This document shows, in pieces, positions 8,388 to 17,770 of a stretch of DNA of 29,997 nucleotides. Position numbers and translations under genes: made by a program. Each line of letters starts with the position of its first letter. Position 1 is the stretch's first letter. Origin of the DNA: Dictyocoela muelleri (lineage: Eukaryota; Microsporidia); assembly GCA_016256075.1 (NCBI GenBank), contig SDVU01000016.1, positions 1 to 29,997 on the forward strand. Direction: 5' to 3'. The notes under the pieces were generated by a model. It did no database searches. It was not told the DNA's origin and saw nothing but the letters and a program-made list of their open reading frames with translations.

Positions 8388-11300
8388 ATGAGCGCGAAAA
8401 TTTTAGACATGATATGGTTTTTGTTAATGTGTGAATGTAAAGTACTTTTCGATACGGATAGAGAAAGGAGTCCGTTTGATAGAAGTCCCGAAGAGAATTT
8501 GGATAAAGCTGCTGAAGATAAGGCCGAGGCAGCTAAAGAATTGGAAAAGGCAGCAATGAAGAATAGTTTAGCCGGTAAACCCGCAAGTGCTGCAAACATG
8601 AGATCGGCAGCAAGAGAAGAATTTGCTGATGCTGAAGAATTGGGAGAAACTGCGAAAGAAATGAAGGAAAAGAAAGGTGCTGCGCCTGACATGGGAATGG
8701 GAACAGGAAGAAGAGTGCATAACCCACTTGGATACAGAAATGATCCTGCTGATCCTGTGGAAGAAGCTCTGCAGGCTGAAGCAGATGCATATAATGCTGC
8801 GGCGGGTACTCGTGGGGGTAGGGGACCCACGGGCAGAGGTGGTCATGGTCACTCAGGTGGTCCAAGCATGGCTGCTGCCGCATTAGCAGCTAAATTAAAT
8901 ACTCCAAAGAGAAATTCTCCGATCGGTGCAAGTCTTGCTGCAAAAAGCGCCTTTAGTCCACCAATTGGACCAAGAGGAAGAAGAGGTGGTCATTTAGTAG
9001 GTGAAGGTGGTGCAGGATTAGGAAGTCCACTTAATCCAGCGAATCCATTAAGTCCATTGAATCCAGCAAGTCCACTAAATCCAGCCAACCCAGCGAGTCC
9101 ACTGAATCCAGCAAGTCCACTAAATCCAACCAACCCAGCAAGTCCATTGAGTCCCAGAAATCCAGCAAGTCCACTAAATCCATTTAATCCCGCCAATCCA
9201 TTAAATTCATCAAATCCAGGCAGCTTAGCTGCACAAATAGCCGGAAATAAAATTGCAGCAGGTTTAGGAATAAGCCCACCAGAAGCAATTCAAAATGCAG
9301 CACTAGCTGGAAGAGGAACACCAAGAAATGGTGCAGATGCGCTCAAAGATGCTGCCATTCTTGGCGATCCTGATGCGATTGAAGTAGTAGAAACAATGAA
9401 TCAAGCAATGAGAAGAGGTGAAAGTCCAGCATCAGCATTAAAAAGAGGTATAGGCAAAGCAGAAGCGAAAAGAATGCCTCTCGGAAGACAAAGAGGAGGT
9501 GAAGTAACTGAAATATTAGAAGAAATCTCGCCTTACGGTTCAAAGGCATTAAACCCAGCTGCACAAAAGGCTCAAGCTCGCTCCGCCCTGAATAATGCAA
9601 TGGCCAATGGTAACCCTGAACAAAGACGACGCGCACTTAAGGCATTGAACGAAATTGATGACGCAGACATTAAAGCAGACATCGCAACACAAGAAATGTT
9701 AGGACGAGGATTTGGCAATCCAAGTCCAAGAAGAATGAAGAATGCATTGGAAGATGCCATGATTGAAAAAGAAATGCTTGATGAAGCTCCTGCCAGACGT
9801 GCGGCAGGTAAAAACGCCATTGATTTAGTAAATTCATTACCAGAAGGTGAAGCAAAAGAAGAGATTCTTGACGATTACGCCACAATGCCTATTGCTGAAA
9901 ATGCTGCAAGAGCCGCGAAAGCAAAACTCAGGCGCGACAATCCTTTGGCAACTCCTTCACAAATTGAAGAGGCGGGTGCAGAAGCTGCTGCTCTGGCAGA
10001 AGAAAAACTGAACCAGGCAAATGCCGTCAAAGCTGCAAAGAGACACGCAATGAACAACCTTGCCGCTATTGAAAAAGCTGACGTAATGGCACAAGAGGAA
10101 ATGGCAGCGAAATATCCAAACGCACTCCCTTCAGAAATAAAAGCAGCCGGTGCAAAGGCTGCAGCTGCTGAAGAAGAACGAATAGCCGCAGAAGACCAGA
10201 AACAACGAGCAATAAATGAAAAAGTGCGTGATGCCAAAGAACGAGCTGCAATCCGTGAAGATGTAATGCATGTTGAACAAGAAGTCAGAGAGAAAATCCA
10301 GAAAGACAGAGCAAGAGCGATGGCAAAAGAACAAGAAGAGGCCGAAATTGCTAGAGAAGCCGCACTTCAAGAACAAGTAGCTAAATCGAAAAATCTACCA
10401 GCAATTCAACAAGCAGCCGAAGAAATTGCCGACGAAGAAGCACGACAAAGAATGAAAATGCTACCATCTAAAGCAGCAGCAGAGCAAATGATCGCCGAAG
10501 ACGAGCTCAGACGAAGAGCAGCCGACCCAAGATTAACTGAAGAAGAAGCACGACAAAATATGCAAAAGTCACCATCTAAAGCAGCAGCAGAGGAAATGAT
10601 CGCCGAAGACGAGCTCAGACGACTAGCAGGTAAACCAAGATTAACTGAAGAAGAAGCCCAAGAAATTTATGAAAAAGAAGGAATAAAACAGGCACTTAGA
10701 AACGAACTCGCACCACAAATTGCAAAGACACTCGAGGAACTGAACGAAATTCGAGAAGAGAATGAACAATTGCGAAAACAATTGTTGGAGGCACAAGAAA
10801 AAGGAATAGCAGATGATTTAGCAACAAAGAAAGAAATAGCCGATGCAATTAAAGCCAGAGAAGCAGACATGGAAGAACTCGCAGCAAAAGAAGCAGCCGT
10901 AGAAACAGCAGCCGACATGGCGGCCGAAGATGCATACACCAAGGCACGTATGGAAGGTGCAACGGACGAATTTGCAAGAGCATCTGCAGCGAGTGCATTC
11001 AACGAATCATTACGACAAAATACTTCCCGCCAAATTCCTGAACCAATCATGATTTCACCACCTCCACCACCTGTAGCAGTCCCACCCCCACCTAAACCAA
11101 TAATCCCAGCGTCAGAAATGGCCGGTGCTTTAGTTGAAGAAGAAAATTTGAGCAAAGGTGTGCCCCCAGAAATCGCAAGCGAAAGAGGAGCAGCAGTAGC
11201 AGAAAAGGTTCAAAGTGAAGAAGCAATGAAGGCTATTAATGATAGTAAAAAGGCAATTGAAGCAGCCAAACAACAATTGACACCTGAAGACTTTGCCTCA

Positions 11301-13718
11301 ATATCTGCTGAAGAAGAAGAAGGAATTATCCAAAAGGGTTACGTGCCAGCAGAGATCGTTCAGAATCTTGAAAACCAAAGCAAAGAAATAATTGGAAAGG
11401 ATGAGGAGATCATTCGAGGCCTTGCAGAAGAAAATGCGCAAAATTTGGCTGAAAAGGAAAAATTGAAACAACAAGTAGAATCAGCCCCGAAGAATTGGGC
11501 CGAAGATGTAGCACGAAGACTTGAGAGAGATCAAAAAATGCCAATATCAGCAACAGAATCAATTTTGAAAGAAACGGGTGAAGAAAGAGGAGACCAACTC
11601 GGTGTCATAGCAACAATCCCTGACAATGCAGAATCAGTGGACCTTAAGGAATCGCGAATAACACTACCACTCAAGACATTCAATGACATTGAAGCAGAAA
11701 ATTCACTGGAAGCAGAAGCTCAAAAGGCACAAAATAGTCTCAGAGATGATTTGAGAAATAAAGTCACCGACAAGAAATTTGATTCGCCACTCAACGTCAT
11801 AAAGGGCGTCGATGGTTATCTGAATGTCCCTGAAAGCGCGAAAGAAATTGAAATTGAAGAAGGAAAGGTTTTCTTCCCTGAAGGTTCAAAAGAATTGATG
11901 GAGAAAAATGGACAAGATGCATCGATGCTGAAGCACAAAATTAATGTGGGTGAAAACAAAAATATTGCAGAAGGTCTAGGTTATTACGAAGCCGATGTGT
12001 CAGGAATGAAAATGAGAATGCCTAGCCCGCTTACACCAAATGCTGGAATGGTTTTGAATGGTAAAAATGGAAATCTAGATATTTCAAGAGCATCAGAAAT
12101 TTTAATCAACGAAGGGAAACTTAAACTTGAGCCATGGGAGAAATATTCTCACCAGGTCAGACCAACAATTCATCAACCAGTTCGAGTGATGCCTGAAAAG
12201 AGCATTGAAGAGAGAAATCTTTATTCACAAGCACAAAAGGCGGCTAAACTTCTTGACAACACCAAGACACAAGTCTATGCCAACCCAGGAGGCAATGAAT
12301 TTGTTGAAGTAAGACCACCATTCGGAGTTACCCAACACATTCCTATGGAAGATGTAATTGAAAGTTTATCAGGATCAACAGCAGGACCTAAAGATGCAGT
12401 TAGCCAACTCGAAGGAGTATCGGGTACAGATTACGGATCAGAATCTCAAAATAAAGGCAAACCGCGATCTTTAAATATGCTCGATACCGATAACAAGCCA
12501 GGCAAGTCAATTGACCTTTTGAAAGACGAAGGAGTCGAAGAAATAATTGCCGACGATGAAATCAAATCAATCATACCTCCGAAGAATACCTTCAACGGAG
12601 AAATCTCAGAAGAACAAGCCGAAATATTCGGTGAAGACGAAACACCAAGTGAAGGATTGACCGAAGAACAACGTGAGACACTTCTCAAGGAACTTCCACA
12701 AGAACGCGTTGAAGTCATCGAAAACATCTATAAGCAGCTAAAGAGTGATGCCCCCAAGAATGCATCGACAATGAATATGACTGTTGAAGAGTACACGTCA
12801 TTTATTGACAGTCTACCACCAACAATAGTCAGTGAATTCTATGAATACTCACTCCACCCATTCGATACTCAACAAAAAGAACGCCATGAATATATTCTGC
12901 AAGACTTGAGAAACCTTGCCCCAACTGATGTGATAACAATACAAAACCTTATTTTCAGAATAATCAGAAGAGTGACTGGCTCACCTAACCCAATGAAATT
13001 GAAACCAGTGCCACCGAAGAGACTTCAATCTATTATCTATGACAAGCCAACAGGTAAAAACAGAAAGGTTAAAAAATTGATTTACACCGATGACGTAACA
13101 ACTAAACTCGGAAAAGGACCAAATGCAAAACGCGTTAGAACGAAAAAGAAGAAATTAAAACCAAAAGAAGAACCAATGGTCTCTTATGGACGAATGATGT
13201 GGGATCCAAATTCCAGAACGTGGATTCAGTCTACTAACTCACCAAACACTGACATAAAACGAGTGCAACAACCTGATGGTACCGTAAAAGAAATCGTCAG
13301 GTATGTCAAAGACAACAAAGAAGCAGAAGATCTCGATAAAAATTTATTGGGGCCAGGTGACGTAATTATTCCTGACAACGAAGCTAAAAAGATCGGTAGA
13401 ACACCGACTGTATCATTTTCAGACCCAAATAGCACCAATAAAAATACAACAACAGGAACAACCTCCACTTACTACTACAACTATCCGTACCAGTACCCGT
13501 ACCCTTACAATTATTATCAATACCCCTATAATAATTATTACCGAAATTATTACGGATATGGACCACATCAGCATTTTTACAGGTCATCGACTCCAAGCAT
13601 CTACACTCAATACCAAAGCACCCCTACTCAATCAACTCAAAATTCCACTAACACTGCAGCGAATAATTCAGCAACTGGAAAAGGAAATGTAGCATCTCCA
13701 GAGAATGCAACAAAATAA
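8388..13718 (+). CDS. PTP3: Polar tube protein 3-like secreted scaffold protein
   Basis: A 1,776-residue protein, longer than the ~1,250 residues of Encephalitozoon cuniculi PTP3. PTP3 is a secreted component of the polar tube, the spore's injection apparatus, thought to scaffold PTP1 and PTP2. The N-terminus (ILDMIWFLLMC, 5-15) is a plausible signal peptide ending about residues 17-21. After it I find no cysteine at all, a known trait of PTP3. Composition is dominated by Ala, Glu, Lys and Arg in long predicted helices or coiled coils (~300-880), with a tandem 36-residue duplication near 685-757 (SKAAAEQMIAEDELRR). Other regions are an Asn-Pro-Ala-Ser-Pro-Leu array (~213-275), a polyproline patch (~889-905), a basic patch (~1,580: RTKKKKLKPK) and a Tyr-rich tail (~1,686-1,725) ending in Ser/Thr/Gln/Asn. 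An earlier ATG at 8365 is closed by a stop, so 8388 is the first usable start. The call rests on composition, size, signal peptide and gene neighbours; no sequence search was run. Confidence 0.72.
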   Translation: MSAKILDMIWFLLMCECKVLFDTDRERSPFDRSPEENLDKAAEDKAEAAKELEKAAMKNSLAGKPASAANMRSAAREEFADAEELGETAKEMKEKKGAAPDMGMGTGRRVHNPLGYRNDPADPVEEALQAEADAYNAAAGTRGGRGPTGRGGHGHSGGPSMAAAALAAKLNTPKRNSPIGASLAAKSAFSPPIGPRGRRGGHLVGEGGAGLGSPLNPANPLSPLNPASPLNPANPASPLNPASPLNPTNPASPLSPRNPASPLNPFNPANPLNSSNPGSLAAQIAGNKIAAGLGISPPEAIQNAALAGRGTPRNGADALKDAAILGDPDAIEVVETMNQAMRRGESPASALKRGIGKAEAKRMPLGRQRGGEVTEILEEISPYGSKALNPAAQKAQARSALNNAMANGNPEQRRRALKALNEIDDADIKADIATQEMLGRGFGNPSPRRMKNALEDAMIEKEMLDEAPARRAAGKNAIDLVNSLPEGEAKEEILDDYATMPIAENAARAAKAKLRRDNPLATPSQIEEAGAEAAALAEEKLNQANAVKAAKRHAMNNLAAIEKADVMAQEEMAAKYPNALPSEIKAAGAKAAAAEEERIAAEDQKQRAINEKVRDAKERAAIREDVMHVEQEVREKIQKDRARAMAKEQEEAEIAREAALQEQVAKSKNLPAIQQAAEEIADEEARQRMKMLPSKAAAEQMIAEDELRRRAADPRLTEEEARQNMQKSPSKAAAEEMIAEDELRRLAGKPRLTEEEAQEIYEKEGIKQALRNELAPQIAKTLEELNEIREENEQLRKQLLEAQEKGIADDLATKKEIADAIKAREADMEELAAKEAAVETAADMAAEDAYTKARMEGATDEFARASAASAFNESLRQNTSRQIPEPIMISPPPPPVAVPPPPKPIIPASEMAGALVEEENLSKGVPPEIASERGAAVAEKVQSEEAMKAINDSKKAIEAAKQQLTPEDFASISAEEEEGIIQKGYVPAEIVQNLENQSKEIIGKDEEIIRGLAEENAQNLAEKEKLKQQVESAPKNWAEDVARRLERDQKMPISATESILKETGEERGDQLGVIATIPDNAESVDLKESRITLPLKTFNDIEAENSLEAEAQKAQNSLRDDLRNKVTDKKFDSPLNVIKGVDGYLNVPESAKEIEIEEGKVFFPEGSKELMEKNGQDASMLKHKINVGENKNIAEGLGYYEADVSGMKMRMPSPLTPNAGMVLNGKNGNLDISRASEILINEGKLKLEPWEKYSHQVRPTIHQPVRVMPEKSIEERNLYSQAQKAAKLLDNTKTQVYANPGGNEFVEVRPPFGVTQHIPMEDVIESLSGSTAGPKDAVSQLEGVSGTDYGSESQNKGKPRSLNMLDTDNKPGKSIDLLKDEGVEEIIADDEIKSIIPPKNTFNGEISEEQAEIFGEDETPSEGLTEEQRETLLKELPQERVEVIENIYKQLKSDAPKNASTMNMTVEEYTSFIDSLPPTIVSEFYEYSLHPFDTQQKERHEYILQDLRNLAPTDVITIQNLIFRIIRRVTGSPNPMKLKPVPPKRLQSIIYDKPTGKNRKVKKLIYTDDVTTKLGKGPNAKRVRTKKKKLKPKEEPMVSYGRMMWDPNSRTWIQSTNSPNTDIKRVQQPDGTVKEIVRYVKDNKEAEDLDKNLLGPGDVIIPDNEAKKIGRTPTVSFSDPNSTNKNTTTGTTSTYYYNYPYQYPYPYNYYQYPYNNYYRNYYGYGPHQHFYRSSTPSIYTQYQSTPTQSTQNSTNTAANNSATGKGNVASPENATK
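9024..9213 (+). repeat. In-gene minisatellite encoding SPLNPANP-type repeats
   Basis: Purine/pyrimidine-regular units such as 'agtccactaaatccagc' recur about ten times in frame and encode a run of SPLNP/ANP/ASP units inside the PTP3-like protein. The repeat is imperfect, with codon-level changes that keep the Pro-Asn-Leu-Ser alphabet, which suggests the array is under selection or recently expanded. Confidence 0.8.
10438..10655 (+). repeat. 108-bp in-frame tandem duplication inside the PTP3-like gene
   Basis: Two adjacent 108-bp units, easily seen from the shared 'gccgaagacgagctcagacg' at about 10495 and 10603. They encode two 36-residue helical repeats of the charged central region. The units differ at a handful of positions, so the duplication is fairly recent. 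Confidence 0.85.
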
Positions 13719-13728
13719 GTTGTAATTC

Positions 13729-13734
13729 AATAAA
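13729..13734 (+). terminator. Possible AATAAA polyadenylation signal
   Basis: AATAAA lies 11 bases after the PTP3-like stop codon. Short 3' untranslated regions are usual in microsporidia. In DNA this AT-rich the hexamer can occur by chance. Confidence 0.4.
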
Positions 13735-13794
13735 GTATTTTAGTTTTATAATAATTTCATTATTAATTTAAAATCTTATATTTAAAAGTTCATT

Positions 13795-13957
13795 CATTAA
13801 TGATTTAGTTATTAAGATCATTAATGATTTAGTTATTAAAATTATTAATGATTTAGTTATTAAGATCATTAATGATTTAGTTATTAAGATCATTAATGAT
13901 TTAGTTATTAAGATCATTAATGATTTAGTTATTAAAATTATTAATGATTTAGTTATT
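13795..13957. repeat. 24-bp palindromic tandem repeat, seven units
   Basis: 'tgatttagttatt' recurs exactly every 24 bases at 13801, 13825, 13849, 13873, 13897, 13921 and 13945. Where the linker is 'aagatc' each unit contains the perfect 12-base palindrome ATCATTAATGAT; two linkers read 'aaaatt' instead. The array fills most of the 257-bp gap between two converging genes. An open frame across it on the - strand is an artefact of the 24-bp period. Confidence 0.92.
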
Positions 13958-13975
13958 TTTAACACTTTTTAATAT

Positions 13976-16363
13976 TTACTCACCTCTAAAAACCTTTTTA
14001 ACCCCATCAATCCAATTCCTCTTTTCATCGTCATCTAAATCAACTCGTTTTTTAATTAAATTCTTTACAAAATCTTTTTTTAAATCTGGAAATTCAATCC
14101 TAAAAATCTTCAAATCGTTTAAAAAAAGATCCAAACTTTTAGACTCAACAAGAGGACCGATTCTTCGAATCAAATTTAAATTCTTAAGAATTTCATTGTC
14201 GCCGTATTTTTTAAAAATATTGCTCAGCATCTTAAAATCGCGTTCTAGACAACTTCTACAGGTAATTTTTATTTTAGCCCGTTTTCTTGATATTTGGTAA
14301 ATATAGAGAGAAGATATTTCAGCCGATAATTCAAATAAGAAAGTTAAAAATGAATATTCGGACATTGAGATATAATAGTCGTTAAGGAAATCATCAATCG
14401 TGACTGCAAATCTTTTTATTAAAGAAGAAGTGTTATTATTAATTTGATTATTATTAATTTGATTATTATTAATTTGATTATTGTTCTCATATCTATTATT
14501 GTTGTTTCGATTGAAATCGTTAAAATACCAATGATCTGTAAAAATTTGATCTGTGATCGGTTGACAAGTCTTAAGAATAAAAATTTTTAAACATTGGTTT
14601 GATTTCTTCAAAATATCAACGAAAATATTTCCTAACGCTTTAACTTCGATATTTTGGCATTCTGGTAATGAATTTGCATATTGCGCTAATTTAAGACCAC
14701 TATTCCCAACCATGATTGTGTATTCTTCATATCCTGGTTTCGATTTTAATTGGTAACTTGGCTTTAAATCTTTTTCCATTGCTCTGTTTATCTGGTTTCT
14801 GAAATTTTCAGCTAGAATTATGATTTTTGTTGTTACGAGTTTGAAGATGTTTTTATCGAAATTGATGGGCTCAAGTTGTTCTTTGATGATTTGTAGAAGA
14901 TTTATGAATCCTGAAGAAATATATTTTTTATTTTCATCTTCGTCAGGCTTCATTTCACGGATTAAGAATTTTTCAATTTCTGAATTAGTAATTGATTCGA
15001 TCCATTCGGTGAGTTTTTCAGAGATTTTAAAAATATATTTTTCGATGTATTCCTTTTCTTTGTCTATGAGAGGTTTATTGAGTACTTCTGAAATTATTTC
15101 GGACAAGTTTTGAGAATCTTCATTGTTTCTGCTACAATTATCGTCAATTATAAGATTGTTTTTATAATCATTAATGTTAACAATGTAATCATCATCATCT
15201 TTATAATTATAGTTCCTATCGTTCTTATAGTTATCATCTTTATTATTTTCATTTTCATTATAATTCTTATAGTTATCATCATTATCATTCTCATTAGATC
15301 TTGATTGAATATCTTCAAGAACATCTTTGTATCGCCTAACAAACTCAAGAACGCCTAAAATCTCACAAGTTTCAAGGTCTCTTTTCTTTTCGTCTAAAAT
15401 AATTTTCAGGTTTGCATGATACTCAAAAAATAAAAAACTTAAAAAGCCACATTTTCTTGCAATCTTCTCTAAACTCAAAAGATCTGAAAAAACAAATTCA
15501 AGACTGTCAATTGAAAAATTATTATCATTTGTTATTTCGTTGAACCTGTATTGAATTGATTGAACAATTGTATTGCTGATTTTTCTTTTAAGATCAATAA
15601 TTCTTCTTTTCGTGTAAAATGGATTTATTTTTGCAATTTCGATTTCATGCCAATTTTTATTTTGTTTTATGCAATTTTGAGAAATTAAATCTCGATTTTC
15701 TTCGTTTTGAATTATTTTTTTGATAATGTCAATTTTTGAAAGAAAGTCTGAGTGATAGTTTGAGGAAATTTCTAAAATATTTTTTTCCATTGATAAACAA
15801 AGTTTATTAAGATTTTCTGCTACTTTACAAAGACTTAAGTATGTTTCACGATCAACGGTATCTAAAAAGTATTCTAATTCAAGCCTAAATTCATCTATTT
15901 GAAGGTATGTAAGATATTTATTCCAAAGATTATTATTATATTTATCCTTAATACTATCATTTCCATCAATATTTTTATGTGTATCATGATTAAATTTATT
16001 AAAGAGGTCATCCTTTTCACAATTTTCAATCTTTCTTTTAATTTCAACAACTTTCTCAAAGTTGTAATGAGCAATTGAAATATTTTTAATTGTATCAAAA
16101 TGGCCGATAAACTTTGAAAATTTATTTTGGAGATCTACAATTTCTTTCAAATTTTTATTGAGCTCATAATAATTATTTTTGATTTTTAATAAATCGTTAA
16201 AGTTTTTTTGAATGTTGTGGGTACCTGTTGATATTTGGTTCTTTTGTTTTAAGGTTATTGATTTTATTGTTTGTTTTGATTCTTTTATCAAGGTCTGGAT
16301 TTTTTGGTCGATGTCGGATTGAAATTTGAAGATTTTGTTGAGTTGATGGATTGTTTTATGCAT
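13976..16363 (-). CDS. SEC6: Exocyst subunit Sec6/EXOC3-like
   Basis: A 795-residue protein, close to yeast Sec6 (805). Sec6 is a subunit of the exocyst, which tethers secretory vesicles to the plasma membrane. The N-terminus is helical coiled coil with the Sec6-like order of an IQ/DL-rich stretch followed by 'FDTIKNISIAHYNFEKVVEI' (~90-110), comparable with the 'IESLKDV..AV..HSQLAAAVENL' region of animal Sec6. The C-terminal third has DDFLNDYYISMSEYSFLTF, then a KR segment (ISRKRAKIKI), then a final helical bundle in the order seen in Sec6. Two Asn/Asp/Tyr-rich low-complexity insertions interrupt it (~354-415 and ~617-645). A CCCC run directly precedes the ATG, fixing the start. It converges on the PTP3-like gene, and a large fold-back element begins about 45 bp upstream of the start. 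Another helical tethering subunit (Sec15, Vps53) is the alternative. Confidence 0.68.
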   Translation of the reverse strand: MHKTIHQLNKIFKFQSDIDQKIQTLIKESKQTIKSITLKQKNQISTGTHNIQKNFNDLLKIKNNYYELNKNLKEIVDLQNKFSKFIGHFDTIKNISIAHYNFEKVVEIKRKIENCEKDDLFNKFNHDTHKNIDGNDSIKDKYNNNLWNKYLTYLQIDEFRLELEYFLDTVDRETYLSLCKVAENLNKLCLSMEKNILEISSNYHSDFLSKIDIIKKIIQNEENRDLISQNCIKQNKNWHEIEIAKINPFYTKRRIIDLKRKISNTIVQSIQYRFNEITNDNNFSIDSLEFVFSDLLSLEKIARKCGFLSFLFFEYHANLKIILDEKKRDLETCEILGVLEFVRRYKDVLEDIQSRSNENDNDDNYKNYNENENNKDDNYKNDRNYNYKDDDDYIVNINDYKNNLIIDDNCSRNNEDSQNLSEIISEVLNKPLIDKEKEYIEKYIFKISEKLTEWIESITNSEIEKFLIREMKPDEDENKKYISSGFINLLQIIKEQLEPINFDKNIFKLVTTKIIILAENFRNQINRAMEKDLKPSYQLKSKPGYEEYTIMVGNSGLKLAQYANSLPECQNIEVKALGNIFVDILKKSNQCLKIFILKTCQPITDQIFTDHWYFNDFNRNNNNRYENNNQINNNQINNNQINNNTSSLIKRFAVTIDDFLNDYYISMSEYSFLTFLFELSAEISSLYIYQISRKRAKIKITCRSCLERDFKMLSNIFKKYGDNEILKNLNLIRRIGPLVESKSLDLFLNDLKIFRIEFPDLKKDFVKNLIKKRVDLDDDEKRNWIDGVKKVFRGE
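14430..14490 (-). repeat. 15-bp in-gene repeat encoding NNNQI units
   Basis: 'attattaatttgatt' is repeated three to four times on the + strand, giving NNNQI repeats in the Sec6-like protein. It looks like recent slippage expansion in a surface loop. Confidence 0.8.
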
Positions 16364-16367
16364 GGGG
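16364..16367 (-). promoter_or_regulatory. CCCC signal abutting the Sec6-like start codon
   Basis: On the - strand the start reads 'aaaaaCCCCatg'. The run of C in A/T-only sequence directly before the ATG matches the microsporidian CCC-like start signal seen at two other genes here. Confidence 0.6.
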
Positions 16368-16414
16368 TTTTTTATTTATAATTTGAAAATTTTGTTTAGA
16401 GTTACAGGATATTT

Positions 16415-16560
16415 CATTTTTATTGACACCATCTTACATTTTTATTGACACCACATTGCATTTTTTTTGAGACCGCATTGCATTTTTATTGACACCACAT
16501 TGTATTTTTATTGACACCACATTGCATTTTTATTGAGACCACATTGCAATTTTTTTGAAG
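16415..16560. repeat. Outer 22-bp minisatellite, left arm
   Basis: About six units of 'tttttattgacaccacattg' type with unit-to-unit changes (gacacc/gagacc). Its reverse complement forms the outer part of the right arm at about 17815-17910. Confidence 0.85.
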
Positions 16561-16604
16561 CATAATTGAGTTTTTGTGTATGAAAGTACTATCATTTTAA
16601 TTAT

Positions 16605-16675
16605 TTTAGTCCCCTTGTTGTATTATTATAGTCTTCTTGTTGCATTATTATAGTCCCCTTATTACATTATTAAAG
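16605..16675. repeat. Inner 22-bp minisatellite, left arm
   Basis: About three clear units of 'tattatagtccccttgttgc' type. The right arm carries six to seven units of the complement, so the arms differ in copy number. Confidence 0.8.
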
Positions 16676-16899
16676 TTCAATCGTTGGTTTATTAAACCTC
16701 CTTTGCTGAATTAGTATAGTCACTTCGCTGCACAATTAGGTCCAATTATCTAGTATGACCCATTTTTCAATGCATAAAACCATTTTTTTCAATCTATAGA
16801 TCCATCTCTTTCAGACTTATAGAGCTGTAGACACATTTTGGTAGAGTTATAGATAATATGCTAAAAAATTGCCTCGATTAATTAATTTTTCAACCCTTA

Positions 16900-17150
16900 T
16901 TCTTCAAAGCTATTAACCCTTATTTTTTAAATCCTTATTTTTTAAATCCTTATTTTTTAAACTCTTATTTTTTCAACCATTATTATTTTTACCTTTATAT
17001 TTTAACCCCTATTTTTAACTCTTATTTTTTTAGCCCTTATATTATAACCCATATTTTTAAAACCATATTTTTGTCCCAATATTTTTGAACCCATATTTTT
17101 GTAATCCATATTTTGTAACGCATATTTTGAAACCACTATTTTTTAACTTC
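16900..17150. repeat. Central 'cccttattttt' array, left arm
   Basis: Many degenerate 14-18-bp units (accc-ttattttt-aa). The complement (aaaataagggtt) runs from about 17152 to 17455, so the centre of the palindrome lies near 17150. Confidence 0.8.
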
Positions 17151-17629
17151 TTCAAAAAATAAGGGGCAACAAATAAGTGTAAAGGGGATAAAAAAATTGT
17201 AAAAAAATAAGGGTTAAATCAAAAGGGTTAAAAAAGAGTTAAAAATAAGGGTTCAAAATAAGGGTTCAAAATATGAGTTCAAAAATATAGTTTTAATTAT
17301 ATGGGTTGATATATAATGGTTAAAAAAAAGGAAAAAAATATAAGGGAAAAAATAGGTCTTAAAAATAACAGTTAGAAATAAGGGTTGAAAACTAAGGGTT
17401 GAAAAAGTAAGGGTTAAAAAAAAGTGTTAATAAGCTTTAAATAATAAGGGTTAAAAAATAAATTAATCGAGGCAAATTTTAGCAGATCATTTATAACTCT
17501 GCCAAAAGGTGTCTAAAGATCTATAAGTCTATAAGAGACGGGTCGATAAATTGTGAAAATGGTTTTATAGCTTTAAAAAGGATCATAACTAGGAATATCC
17601 CTATAATTGGATATAATAATGCAGCGATG

Positions 17630-17770
17630 TGACAATAATAATGCCACAAGGTGACTATAATAATGTCACAATGGGACTATAATAATGCCACAAGGGGACT
17701 ATAATAATGCCACATGGGGACTATAATAATGCCACAAGGGGGCTAAATAATGCAACAAGGGGCTATAATA
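17630..17770. repeat. Inner 22-bp minisatellite, right arm
   Basis: Units of 'actataataatgccacaagg' repeated six to seven times with the period 22 bp. It is the reverse complement of the array at 16605-16675, expanded. Confidence 0.85.

Noticed and set aside
8990-11155. Many - strand frames opposite the PTP3-like gene, such as a Gly/Leu/Ala-rich one at 8990-9196
   Set aside because: They arise from the codon bias and repeats of the long gene on the other strand.
13795-13957. CRISPR-like array because of the strict spacing
   Set aside because: Repeats are directly tandem without unique spacers, and the genes are eukaryotic.
13768-13965. Small repeat-rich protein (ITKSLMIL units) on the - strand
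   Set aside because: The frame exists only because the 24-bp period is a multiple of three; it is non-coding tandem DNA between two 3' ends.
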